A stretch of DNA of 55,272 nt from Gordonia sp. OPL2 (GTDB taxonomy: Bacteria > Actinomycetota > Actinomycetes > Mycobacteriales > Mycobacteriaceae), in NCBI RefSeq assembly GCF_003797825.1, contig NZ_RKME01000032.1, positions 1-55,272 on the forward strand, in the 5' to 3' direction. The position numbers and the translations under genes are program-made. The notes beneath the pieces are model-generated. The model was given only the letters and a program-made list of their open reading frames with translations, was not told where the DNA came from and did no database searches. Below, piece by piece: positions 32,917 to 40,896 of the stretch (the first letter of the stretch is position 1; each line of letters opens with the position of its first letter).

Positions 32917-33600
32917 TCACCACTGCAGGAATGTTCCGTCCGAATGCTGGAAGCGGCCGGACGTCTCTGGAGTCAGGTGATCGATGTTCCTGATCAACCC
33001 CGCCGCCGCCTGCTCGGGTGTGATGTACTCATGTTCACCGGGGAAGTCCTTGGTCAGGTCGGTGGCCACCATCCCCGGATGCAGCATCAGCACGCTGATG
33101 CCGTCCGGCGACAGGTCGTGATGGAGGTTGAGACCAACCATGTTGGCCGCCGCTTTGGAAATCCGGTAGGCGTACATGCCACCAGATGTGTTGTCACCCA
33201 GGGAGCCGACCCGGCTGGAGACGATTCCCACCTTCGCACCAGTCTTAAGGAGACCCCGCAGCGCCTCGATCGTCCGAAGCGGGCCGATTGCATTGATCTC
33301 GAACTGTTTACGGAACGAGTCGTAATCGATGTCGCCGAGTTCATCGAGCCACATCACTCCCGCGATGTGATAGATCGCGTCGAGTTTGGTGTCGTTTGCG
33401 GCGAGTCGTGCTGCCAGGATCTTGACCGACTCACCCGATGAGACGTCAACCTGAGGCTCGACCCGGATCCCGTCCGCCGCCAGGTCAGCGCCGTCAAACA
33501 GACAGGCCGCGATAACGTCATCGCCGCGAGCGTCGAGCTGTCGCACGATCGAGTGGGCGATCCCCTTGTCGGCCCCGACCACCAGAACAGTTGCCATCAT
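32917..33600 (-). CDS. isoH: 1-hydroxy-2-glutathionyl-2-methyl-3-butene dehydrogenase (SDR)
   Basis: 227 residues. Classic short-chain dehydrogenase: cofactor motif VVGADKGIAHSI (variant of TGxxxGIG), NAG-like segment IYHIAGVMW, catalytic Ser in IVSSRVGSL and Tyr-x-x-x-Lys in YAYRISKAA. By family it oxidises the glutathione-conjugated alcohol with NAD+, through the aldehyde to the acid. It shows strong similarity to the second copy at 38555-39253. It is 9 bases after isoG. Confidence 0.93.
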   Translation of the reverse strand: MMATVLVVGADKGIAHSIVRQLDARGDDVIAACLFDGADLAADGIRVEPQVDVSSGESVKILAARLAANDTKLDAIYHIAGVMWLDELGDIDYDSFRKQFEINAIGPLRTIEALRGLLKTGAKVGIVSSRVGSLGDNTSGGMYAYRISKAAANMVGLNLHHDLSPDGISVLMLHPGMVATDLTKDFPGEHEYITPEQAAAGLIRNIDHLTPETSGRFQHSDGTFLQW

Positions 33601-33609
33601 TGATCTCCC

Positions 33610-34827
33610 TCACGCTTGCGCGGTCGCTGCCACATGCTCGGAACCGACCACACCCGAATCGATCAGGCCGGCGATCTCAGTAGCATCGAACCCGAAGTCA
33701 GACAACACCTCCTGGTTGTGTTCTCCCAGCTTGGGTGCACCTCGCGGAGGCTCGGGCACCGTACCGAGGAAGCGGGCGGCCACTCGCGCCTGACGCAAGC
33801 GACCGGCAACCGGGTGCTCTGATTCGACCACGATTCCGGTCGAGAGGACCTGCGGGTGCTCGATCACCTCCGATCGCTTGAGGATCGGTGCGGCAGGCAC
33901 GTCGTTCTGGTCGAGTACCGCCAGCCACTCTTGTGAGGACTTTTCGGGGAGCACGCTCTGTATCAGGGCAAGACGCTCGTTGATGTTCTCCAGTCGACCC
34001 GTCGGGGTCGTGAAGCGCTCGTCGTCAATCCATTCCGGATGCCCTAGGGCACGGCACATGTTCTGCCATTCAACATTGCTGTTGGTGGCGATGGTGATGA
34101 ATCCGTCCGACGTCTGATAGATCAGATCGATGAAGCTACCGCCCTTCTCGATGGGTACCGGCTTGTCGGCGAAGGTGTATGCACCCATATCCGATGCCCA
34201 GAGGAAGGACAGCACCGCTTCGAGCATCGAGAGACGGATGTGCTGGCCTCCCGCGCCTGATCGTTCGCGCGCAAAGAGTGCGGCCGAGAGCGCCTGCGCG
34301 GCAACAACAGCCGTCAGTTTATCCGGAAGAATGGTGCGAATCAGGCGCGGACGTTCGTTGTCCGAGCCGGCCTGTACGGTTGTCAGGCCCGTCAGCCCCT
34401 GGATGAGTGAGTCGTACACCCGCTGACCGGACAGCGGGCCGTTCTCCCCGAACCCGCTGAGCGACAGATAGATCAGCTTGTCGTTCAGCGGTGCGATATC
34501 GTCATAGGAAATTCCGAGGCGTTCGACGACGCCTGGTCGGAAGTTCTGCACGATGACATCGGCGCTGGCAGCCAGTTGCTTGAAGACCTGCACCCCTTCG
34601 GGTTTCTTGAGATCAAGCGTCAGCGATCGCTTCGATCGGTTCACGTTGACGAACATCGCCGACATGTCGCCCGACCGGTTCGGCAACGACCGGACGTGAT
34701 CGCCCTTGCCCGGCACCTCGATTTTGATCACGTCTGCACCCTGATCACCGAGGATGTCGGTCGCCCAGGGGCCCGACATCATCGAACAGAGGTCGAGAAT
34801 CTTGATTCCTGTCATGGGCCCGCTCAT
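33610..34827 (-). CDS. isoG: Family III CoA-transferase/racemase-like protein
   Basis: 405 residues from ATG 34827 (GAGAGG seven bases before); two longer starts exist. CaiB/BaiF fold, with GIKILDLCSMMSGPWATDIL at the start, RSKRSLTLDLKKPEG, NFRPGVVERLG and SGFGENGP. It is proposed to activate or epimerise 2-glutathionyl-2-methyl-3-butenoate as a CoA ester. The position of the usual catalytic Asp (GQxIDxS) reads GQHIRLSMLEA, so the nucleophile is Arg here, as in some other CaiB-like subfamilies. First gene of the operon; operator-like dyads precede it. Confidence 0.92.
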   Translation of the reverse strand: MSGPMTGIKILDLCSMMSGPWATDILGDQGADVIKIEVPGKGDHVRSLPNRSGDMSAMFVNVNRSKRSLTLDLKKPEGVQVFKQLAASADVIVQNFRPGVVERLGISYDDIAPLNDKLIYLSLSGFGENGPLSGQRVYDSLIQGLTGLTTVQAGSDNERPRLIRTILPDKLTAVVAAQALSAALFARERSGAGGQHIRLSMLEAVLSFLWASDMGAYTFADKPVPIEKGGSFIDLIYQTSDGFITIATNSNVEWQNMCRALGHPEWIDDERFTTPTGRLENINERLALIQSVLPEKSSQEWLAVLDQNDVPAAPILKRSEVIEHPQVLSTGIVVESEHPVAGRLRQARVAARFLGTVPEPPRGAPKLGEHNQEVLSDFGFDATEIAGLIDSGVVGSEHVAATAQA

Positions 34828-34894
34828 ATGCATGCCTCTCTCGGGTTGGTCTCTGCGCAAATCGCGCCTGCTATGGCGTGCAGCACGTCATACT

Positions 34895-34959
34895 TCACTA
34901 AGTGACTTGCCTCACGTAATACTAAGAGCCTAATCTCTTAGGAGTCAACTACTTAGTAG
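34895..34959. promoter_or_regulatory. Divergent iso/gshA promoter region with MarR-like dyads
   Basis: Three inverted repeats lie between isoG and gshA: TCACTAAGTGA (34895-34905), CTAAGAG-CCTAAT-CTCTTAG (34922-34941, perfect arms) and CTACTTAGTAG (34949-34959). The first and third share an ACTWAGT core. A related dyad precedes the isoG2 remnant. The size fits a dimeric MarR regulator, and one is encoded at 37186-37752. The dyads are seen; the factor is inferred. Confidence 0.6.
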
Positions 34960-35006
34960 AGAGTATTTGAGTCGCCACTTAATACCAGTTCACCGGGAGT
35001 AGCCTC

Positions 35007-36206
35007 ATGCCAGTGCCGCAGAGATCGTTGACCTGCAACGACGTCCGCAGGATCGCCGAGGAGTCACTGACCGGTTCTGGGAGCGACCGCGTTGGCATCG
35101 AGATCGAATGGCCTGTCTTTCAGACGGCGAGCCTCGCACGGCCAGCGATGGCTGACCTCCAAGCGGTTCTCGTGGAGCCTCTCCCAGCCGGTGGCAGTAT
35201 CACGATCGAGCCCGGCGGGCAGATCGAACTCTCGACGACGCCATGCGACTCGGCCGTCGCCGCAGTCGCAGCTGCCGAGATTGACGCAGCAGCATTGCGC
35301 GATCGTCTGCGCAGCCGTTCGCTAGCGATGGCCGCATGCGCGGTCGACACGCTTCGCCCACCGCAGCGGATTCTGAACAAACCGCGCTATGCCGCCATGG
35401 AGAACTTTTACTCCGTGCGCGGGCCCGAGGGTCTATGGATGATGGCCAATACCGCTTCAGTCCAGATCAACCTGAGTCACGCATCGCGCGGCGGACATCG
35501 TCGCTGGTATCTGATGAATCGGATTGGGCCTTTGCTGGTGGCGTTGTTCGCCAACTCACCCGGTCAAGGCCCAGATGGACGGCACTGGAAGTCAGTGCGG
35601 CAGGCAATCTGGAGTCGCATCGATCCGTCGCGAACCAAGCCTGTGCCGGTCGGAGATTCTCCGGTGCACGACTGGGCCTCCTATGCGCTAGCCGCGGACG
35701 TCTTCTACATCAACGCCGAGCCCGGAACCGCGATCGCACCCGGGCTCAGCTTCGGGGACTGGCTCACCTTCGGACACGAGGTGGGCTGGCCCACCGCCAA
35801 CGATCTGCGCTATCACCTGACCACCCTTTTCCCTCCGATCCGGCCGCGGGGTTGGCTGGAACTGAGAATGCTCGACGCGCTCACCCCCGAGATCCGTTCA
35901 GCAGCCGTCTACATCGCCTCGACAGCACTCGACGACGACATCGCCACGGAAATCGACGAGCTGCCCGACGTCGGTCACCTATGGCTGGCGGCAGCTCGCG
36001 ACGGACTCGAGCACCCGGTTCTCGGCACCGCCGCCCGACGGCTCGTCGATTTATGTTCCTCAGCAACGCGCGGATCAGGTGACGTCGCAAGCACCATCGA
36101 CGCCTTCGCCGACGAGTACACCCGTCGTGGTCGCTGTCCGGCCGACGACATCGCCGACCTAACGGTCACCGCGTTCACCGCACAATCCGACCAACCCATC
36201 TCATGA
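35007..36206 (+). CDS. gshA: Glutamate-cysteine ligase (GCS2/EgtA-type)
   Basis: 399 residues. It makes gamma-glutamylcysteine with ATP. Family motifs: VGIEIEWPVF (Mg-binding Glu pair), SITIEPGGQIELSTTP, MMANTASVQINLSH and RPRGWLELRMLDALTP. This is the actinobacterial GCS2 form also seen as EgtA of ergothioneine synthesis; with gshB, GSTs and iso genes around it, glutathione synthesis is the better reading. It is divergent from isoG across the operator region and coupled to the PhyH-like gene by a 4-base overlap. Confidence 0.88.
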   Translation: MPVPQRSLTCNDVRRIAEESLTGSGSDRVGIEIEWPVFQTASLARPAMADLQAVLVEPLPAGGSITIEPGGQIELSTTPCDSAVAAVAAAEIDAAALRDRLRSRSLAMAACAVDTLRPPQRILNKPRYAAMENFYSVRGPEGLWMMANTASVQINLSHASRGGHRRWYLMNRIGPLLVALFANSPGQGPDGRHWKSVRQAIWSRIDPSRTKPVPVGDSPVHDWASYALAADVFYINAEPGTAIAPGLSFGDWLTFGHEVGWPTANDLRYHLTTLFPPIRPRGWLELRMLDALTPEIRSAAVYIASTALDDDIATEIDELPDVGHLWLAAARDGLEHPVLGTAARRLVDLCSSATRGSGDVASTIDAFADEYTRRGRCPADDIADLTVTAFTAQSDQPIS

Positions 36207-37105
36207 TCACGCGCCGCATCGAGTCCGGCCGCGCCGCGCCCACCTCCCCTCTCGTCCGCAACATCACCGACGACGAACGCGCGGTCTTCGACCGGGATGG
36301 CGCGGTTCGCCTACGTGCAGTGATCCCACTCGAGTGGGTCGAGTTCTTGCGAGCCGCCGTAACGCGCCTGATGGATCGAGCCGATTCCACGTCACAGAAC
36401 TACACCGCCTCGGGCCAACCACGATTCTTCTCCCAGGCCTATCCTCGGTTTGTCGACGACGCCTTCGACATCTGGGCGTTGCAAGGGCCGACTCGCCAGA
36501 TCGCCGAGCAGATGGACCCGGACAATACGTCGCTCCGGTTCTTCTACGACCAAGTGTTTGTGCAGGAACCGGGCGCCAGCAAAGGTGCACCATTTCACCA
36601 GGATCATGCCTATCTTCCGATCGATGGCACGCTGCACTTTCGCATCTGGGTCCCGCTGGACGTGGTCACCCCGGATAGCGGAGCGGTGCGCTACCTAAAA
36701 GGTTCGCACCGAGGTCCGATCTATCGACCCACGAGTTTCAGCGGCGACCGCTACGTCTCCGAGGTCTACGAGACCTCGCCCTACCCCATCCTCCCGGACC
36801 ACTTACCCGACGATCCGTGCGCGTGGCTGATCGGAGAGGCCGAACCCGGGGACGCACTGTTGCATCATCCCCGAACCGTCCACGGTTCTCCCCCGAACAC
36901 CAGCAGCCACAACCGAAGGGCCGTTACCTCGATCTTTATCGGCGACGACGTCGTATGGGACCCGCGTCCAGGGACATCGTTCGACCATATCGGCAGGATC
37001 GGCGACTTCGACCCGCCTCGGATGGTCGCCGGCGAACTCGTCGCCGACGACCTGTTCCCGGTGGTATGGACGCGAGAGGCCGGTTTGTACCCGCCGCCGA
37101 ATTAA
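36203..37105 (+). CDS. Phytanoyl-CoA dioxygenase (PhyH)-family Fe(II)/2-oxoglutarate enzyme
   Basis: 300 residues. Double-stranded beta-helix dioxygenase: His132-Gln-Asp134 in PFHQDHAYLP and distal His227 in RTVHGSPPN form the iron triad, and Arg238 in SHNRRAVTSIF fits the 2-oxoglutarate contact. The length is normal for PhyH. Its start overlaps gshA (ATGA), so it is made together with glutamate-cysteine ligase. No such step is in the published isoprene scheme as I know it; it might hydroxylate a glutathione or CoA conjugate, or a C5 acid. That is inference. Confidence 0.86.
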   Translation: MITRRIESGRAAPTSPLVRNITDDERAVFDRDGAVRLRAVIPLEWVEFLRAAVTRLMDRADSTSQNYTASGQPRFFSQAYPRFVDDAFDIWALQGPTRQIAEQMDPDNTSLRFFYDQVFVQEPGASKGAPFHQDHAYLPIDGTLHFRIWVPLDVVTPDSGAVRYLKGSHRGPIYRPTSFSGDRYVSEVYETSPYPILPDHLPDDPCAWLIGEAEPGDALLHHPRTVHGSPPNTSSHNRRAVTSIFIGDDVVWDPRPGTSFDHIGRIGDFDPPRMVAGELVADDLFPVVWTREAGLYPPPN

Positions 37106-37185
37106 TGGAGGACGAGTTTTCTTACACCTCAGTAGTTGGTCGACGGGGTATAGGCTCGGACAATGAGAACTGAGAGGTCCACCTA

Positions 37186-37752
37186 ATGGCCAGGTCACAG
37201 AAGCCGCAATCCGTCGCGGCGCAGGCCACCGACGACCGCCGCGACGCAGTCGACGACATCGAAGACGCCTGGTTGCGCGAGCGTCCCGGCATGGATGTCA
37301 GCTCGGTCGGAGTCATCACACGCATCTGGCGTCTCGGCCGCCATTTCGAACAGGAACGAAATCGACGTTTGGGCGAGTTGGGCACCGATCGGGTCACCCT
37401 CGACGTTCTCGCGATGTTGCGGCGGGCGGGCGAGCCTTACCGATTGACTGCCGGCGAGTTGACCCAGGCGGCGCTGATCACCTCGGGCGGCATCAGTGGC
37501 CGCCTCGACAAACTTGAGCGCGCGGGACTGGTTACCCGGGAGTTCCACCCGAAGGACCGGCGCAGAGTCAACGTCCAGCTGACAAAGGACGGCATGACGC
37601 TGGTCGACCACGTCGTGTCTGACCTGATGACCCACGAGTCCAGACTGCTCCGCGATCGCCTCAACAAGGCCAACCAGGAAAAACTCAGTGGGCTGCTGCG
37701 TACCTTATTGTCCGAGTTCGAATCGACCCACGAGATCAGCGAGGCCGGCTGA
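37186..37752 (+). CDS. MarR-family transcriptional regulator
   Basis: 188 residues. The winged helix-turn-helix is clear: RLTAGELTQAALITSGGISG, then RLDKLERAGLVTREFHPKDR and RRVNVQLTKDG. An N-terminal extension of about 45 residues precedes the dimerisation helix. MarR proteins usually repress until a small ligand binds. Its location in the gshA operon, beside dyads upstream of isoG and isoG2, makes it a candidate repressor of the iso cluster responding to isoprene epoxide or a conjugate. Confidence 0.92.
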   Translation: MARSQKPQSVAAQATDDRRDAVDDIEDAWLRERPGMDVSSVGVITRIWRLGRHFEQERNRRLGELGTDRVTLDVLAMLRRAGEPYRLTAGELTQAALITSGGISGRLDKLERAGLVTREFHPKDRRRVNVQLTKDGMTLVDHVVSDLMTHESRLLRDRLNKANQEKLSGLLRTLLSEFESTHEISEAG

Positions 37753-37811
37753 AGTCACGGTTTTCACACCCACCATCAACTGATAGGCGAGAAGTCGAAA
37801 GGAGAACGTCA

Positions 37812-38387
37812 GTGCCGTGGGTATTCGGGTACGGGTCGCTGGTCGACCGGGAGTCACTGCAGGCGAGTCTAGGACGACCGGTAAACGCTGATGACGGCCC
37901 CTTTCCCGCACGACTTCCCAGGTATCAGCGATCGTGGAACCTAGCCGCTCACAGCAGTCGTCGACCCGAGTTCGTCCTCGTGAGCGCCGAGGACGGTCGC
38001 CAGTGGTCCGGCGACGTGGTCTTCCTCGGGATCGAGCCATCAACAGACAGTTCCGCTCTGGGTGCCCTCTATCGGATCTGCGAGGCCGACCTAGCAATTC
38101 TCGACCACCGCGAGCTCTCCTACGACCGCCTGGTGCGGACCGTCGAGCTTGAAAGACCCCTACACGGGCAGGACCGGCTCGACGCCTTCGTGTACATACC
38201 GAAGTCTGCAGCCCAAGACAATGCCGCCCGCGTCGGCTCCGAGGGGGTGATCATGGCTCGATATATTCGACTGGTAGACAGAGCCTTTCGCGCTCTCGGA
38301 CCGAGGATCTACAACGAGCACGCGGCCACCATGCCCGACACTCATCCATTTACGGTTCGCGAAATCATCCGCGAACCAGCCTCCTAG
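37812..38387 (+). CDS. Gamma-glutamylcyclotransferase-like protein
   Basis: 191 residues from GTG 37812 (AAAGGAGAACG before it). The GGCT signature VFGYGSLVDRESL opens the protein, and the catalytic acid is likely Glu101 in LDHRELSYDRLVR. The family cleaves gamma-glutamyl amino acids or glutathione to 5-oxoproline. In this cluster it could strip the gamma-glutamyl group from a glutathione conjugate, a route to release the C5 skeleton or recycle amino acids. A gamma-glutamyl regulatory role is also possible. 59 bases follow the marR stop. Confidence 0.86.
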   Translation: MPWVFGYGSLVDRESLQASLGRPVNADDGPFPARLPRYQRSWNLAAHSSRRPEFVLVSAEDGRQWSGDVVFLGIEPSTDSSALGALYRICEADLAILDHRELSYDRLVRTVELERPLHGQDRLDAFVYIPKSAAQDNAARVGSEGVIMARYIRLVDRAFRALGPRIYNEHAATMPDTHPFTVREIIREPAS

Positions 38388-38463
38388 ACCCGCCTCCCCG
38401 AAGGCCCGCCCCGTGCGGCGCGACGTGTGCCCACGCCAGGCGAATTGGGCATACAGCAGTGAA

Positions 38464-38506
38464 ATGGCCTCGGTCCAGCCGGGGAGAGGTACTGAACCGA
38501 GGCCAT
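38464..38506. terminator. Bidirectional stem-loop between convergent genes
   Basis: A perfect 11-base stem (ATGGCCTCGGT / ACCGAGGCCAT) with a 21-base loop lies between the plus-strand cyclotransferase gene and the minus-strand isoH2. There is no T-run. Confidence 0.6.
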
Positions 38507-38554
38507 CAGTCGTCATCCGTCAGGCATGCGCACGGCGGCAGATGACGAGGACCT

Positions 38555-39253
38555 TCACCAAGGTAAGAACTCGCCGTTCGTTCGTTGGAAACGCCCCGCA
38601 GTCTCCAGGGTCAGGCCATCGAGCACTTCGATCAGACCGGCAGCCGACTCCTCCGGAGTGACCAGGACCGACTTTGCCTGCTCCTTAACCGAGGGGTCCA
38701 TCACGTCCAGCAGAGTGGTGTTCACCGTCCCTGGATGCAGCGCCTGCACGGCGATCCCACGTTTGCCGAGATCGATCGACAGGTTCTTGGCCACCATGTT
38801 GGCGCCCGCCTTGGAAATGCGATACGCGTAATCGCCGCCGCTGCCGTTGTCGCCGATCGACCCAACCCTACTGGTCACAATGCCGATCTTGGCATCATCG
38901 GCAAGATGATCCCGCAATCCCCGGATCGTACGCAGCGGCCCGAGGGTGTTGATCTCAAACTGTCGACGGGCGTCATCGAAGTCCACGGTATCGATGCCGT
39001 CGAGGAACATCACCCCAGCGACGTGGACCAGCCGATCGAGGACAGTGCCCTCGGCAGTCAGGCGCTTGGAGAGACCGGCGACGGCATCATCGGAGGTGAC
39101 ATCAAATCCCGGCACAACGTCGACACCTTCGGCGACGAGGTCGGCTCCTTCACCGAGCGTCGCGGCGATGACCGTGTCGCCGCGATGGTGTAACGCGAGC
39201 GCCATCGCATGGGCGATGCCGCGATCAGCTCCGACAATCAATGTGACGGTCAT
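38555..39253 (-). CDS. isoH2: Second SDR dehydrogenase, IsoH2-like
   Basis: 232 residues from ATG 39253. A close paralogue of IsoH: LIVGADRGIAHAMALALHHR, HVAGVMFLDGIDTVDFDD, IVTSRVGSIGDN, catalytic YAYRISKAG and the same C-terminal GRFQ..xGxFLxW. It presumably also oxidises the glutathione-conjugated alcohol. A second isoG/isoH set is known from Rhodococcus AD45-type clusters; here the partner isoG2 is reduced to a fragment overlapping its start. Confidence 0.9.
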   Translation of the reverse strand: MTVTLIVGADRGIAHAMALALHHRGDTVIAATLGEGADLVAEGVDVVPGFDVTSDDAVAGLSKRLTAEGTVLDRLVHVAGVMFLDGIDTVDFDDARRQFEINTLGPLRTIRGLRDHLADDAKIGIVTSRVGSIGDNGSGGDYAYRISKAGANMVAKNLSIDLGKRGIAVQALHPGTVNTTLLDVMDPSVKEQAKSVLVTPEESAAGLIEVLDGLTLETAGRFQRTNGEFLPW

Positions 39254-39504
39254 GACAGCAATGACTCCCAATCTTCAAATGGTGTGCCCGCATTGGCACT
39301 ACGGACGTTTGTGTGCCGATGACGTTCTGTAGTGTGAACGCCGCAATCTGCTCGGCGCGACATCTGACGAACGAGGTCCCCTTTGCCCGGAACCTCGATC
39401 TTGATGACATCTGCTCCATGGTCGCCGAGAGTGTCTATTGCCCACGGTCCCGACACCAGCGAGCACAGATCCAGGATTCGACCCCCTGCCATCGGACCGG
39501 CCAT
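39250..39504 (-). pseudogene. isoG2: isoG2 remnant: N-terminus of a CoA-transferase
   Basis: The frame from about 39504 reads MAGPMAGGRILDLCSLVSGP and continues to VIKIEVPGKGDLVRQ, clearly the N-terminus of IsoG. After about 45 residues the similarity ends and an unrelated tail runs to a stop that overlaps isoH2. About 350 residues of the enzyme are missing, consistent with an internal deletion that joined the isoG2 start to isoH2. It probably survives as promoter and leader for isoH2. Confidence 0.88.
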
Positions 39505-39585
39505 CACCCACCCTCTCTCTCATCGCACCTATTCAGGGGGATGATCGTGCAGCTGACAGTAGCACACTTGTTTCGTACGTCACTT

Positions 39586-39599
39586 ACTTAGTCCTAAGT
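39586..39599. promoter_or_regulatory. ACTTAG-TC-CTAAGT dyad upstream of isoG2/isoH2
   Basis: A 6-base perfect-arm dyad with the same ACTTAGT core as the sites before isoG. It lies about 80 bases upstream of the isoG2 start and before the divergent SEC-C gene. It supports a shared regulator for the main cluster and this second transcription unit. Confidence 0.6.
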
Positions 39600-39653
39600 T
39601 TTTTTCCACGTGAACGTTTCTCCTTCCGTCGCCCGGCGGTAGGATCGCCGCCC

Positions 39654-40064
39654 ATGGGAAACGTGATCAACACCTGCCAGACATATCGGTGTCCATGCAC
39701 CTCCGGGTTGGTGTTCGACGACTGCTGCCGCCCGATCCTCACAGGCCACAAACGAGCGGTGACCGCTGAGTCACTGGCCCGGACACGCTACAGCGCGCAC
39801 ATAGTCTGCGATCTCCAATACCTTTCGGAGACATGGCATCCAGCAACACGACCCGCGGTCATCAGGCTGGCCACCGACACGTGGTGGTATTGGTTCGAGA
39901 TCGACTGTGTCACCGACGGATCACCCGCCGATCAGTTCGGCCAAGTCACCTATTCCACCTACCTACGACACAAGTCGAATCACGTCGAGCAGACCGTGGA
40001 AGCGAACTTCGAACGTGTCCACGGCCGCTGGATGTATCGCAACGAAACAGCATTGATCCCATGA
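39654..40064 (+). CDS. YchJ/UPF0225-like protein with SEC-C-type zinc motif
   Basis: 136 residues from ATG 39654. The N-terminus has CPCTSGLVFDDCC, the cysteine motif of SEC-C/YchJ proteins, followed by AESLARTRYSAHIVCDLQYL and SETWHPATRP, the signature of the UPF0225 family (NTF2-like fold). The C-terminal FERVHGRWMYRNE matches the family end. Function unknown; a small housekeeping-type gene at the edge between the iso cluster and the plasmid maintenance block. Confidence 0.85.
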   Translation: MGNVINTCQTYRCPCTSGLVFDDCCRPILTGHKRAVTAESLARTRYSAHIVCDLQYLSETWHPATRPAVIRLATDTWWYWFEIDCVTDGSPADQFGQVTYSTYLRHKSNHVEQTVEANFERVHGRWMYRNETALIP

Positions 40065-40138
40065 CCTCGCGACCCCGTTCATTCACGCGCAGAAGCTGAA
40101 GAGACAGCACGGTACGAACATTCAAGTTGGGCCGTCCG

Positions 40139-40896
40139 TTAGTGGTCGAGCACGTCGGTGTTGAAGTGAGCCGTAGCTAGTTCCGCGCGGTGCTCGACCC
40201 TACGCTGGCCCGGCAGCGTCGGATGTTCGAGTCGGCGCCGGCGGTCAGAGTTCGAACCAATCGTGGTGTGAAAGACGCCTTTGCAAGAAGGCCCCGGCCA
40301 ACGGCGACGGGTCGACGGTGTAGGTCGGTAGATCCACACCGCCGGCACTCGAGTTCGAATAGCGGTGCTGGTCAGATCGTGTCCGGACAGAAACACCGCC
40401 TCCCACCGACGGGCCATGTACTTGTTCAGCTCGGTGATCGTCGCGGCCGGGATGCCGGTGCCGGCGGCCATCTGCGCCACGTCCGAACGCCGCCACCCCC
40501 TCGCCCGCGTGGCTGGCCGGTCACGATCGCCATGAACATCTCCGGGCCGACCCCGGCAGCCCGACAGAACATGTCGGCGCGAACATCGATGCCCGTCGAT
40601 CGCAACACCGGCGCCCACACCTGATCGATGGTATGGGCCAACGCCCACGCCTTACGGCGCTCACTGAAGAACGGTTTGCCAAAGATCTGGTGGTCGGTGC
40701 GGTCAGCGAGGCTCAGTGCTGGTGGCGGGCCAACGAAATCGCCGCGGCTGGCCCGCTCGATCGCCACCACACATCGCGCTCGTTGATCGGCGGCACCAGC
40801 CTCGAGCATGCGCTGCAGCTGCGTCGGCACATTCCTGATCCGTGCCCACACACCGAGCACTGACCGCCTCGGCGATCTGGTGTCCTCGCCACTCAC
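40139..40896 (-). pseudogene. Frameshifted gene at the end of a plasmid operon
   Basis: The start at 40896 overlaps the MerR-type gene stop (ATGA) and codes MSGEDTRSPRRSVLGVWARI, then AWALAHTIDQVWAPVL and PEMFMAIVTGQP. Near 40518 the plausible protein continues in another frame (RARGWRRSDVAQMAAGTGIP, then NKYMARRWEAVFLSG), and near 40330 in the third (TVDPSPLAGAFLQRRLSHHD). Two frameshifts therefore break one coding region of about 215 residues. The stretch 40215-40290 also resembles part of the 89-residue gene at 41745-42014. Sequencing error at a contig-like locus is possible. Confidence 0.55.

Noticed and set aside
35007..36206. Reading gshA as egtA with the PhyH gene as part of ergothioneine synthesis
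   Set aside because: No EgtB, EgtC, EgtD or EgtE homologue lies nearby, while gshB, GSTs and glutathione-dependent iso enzymes do.
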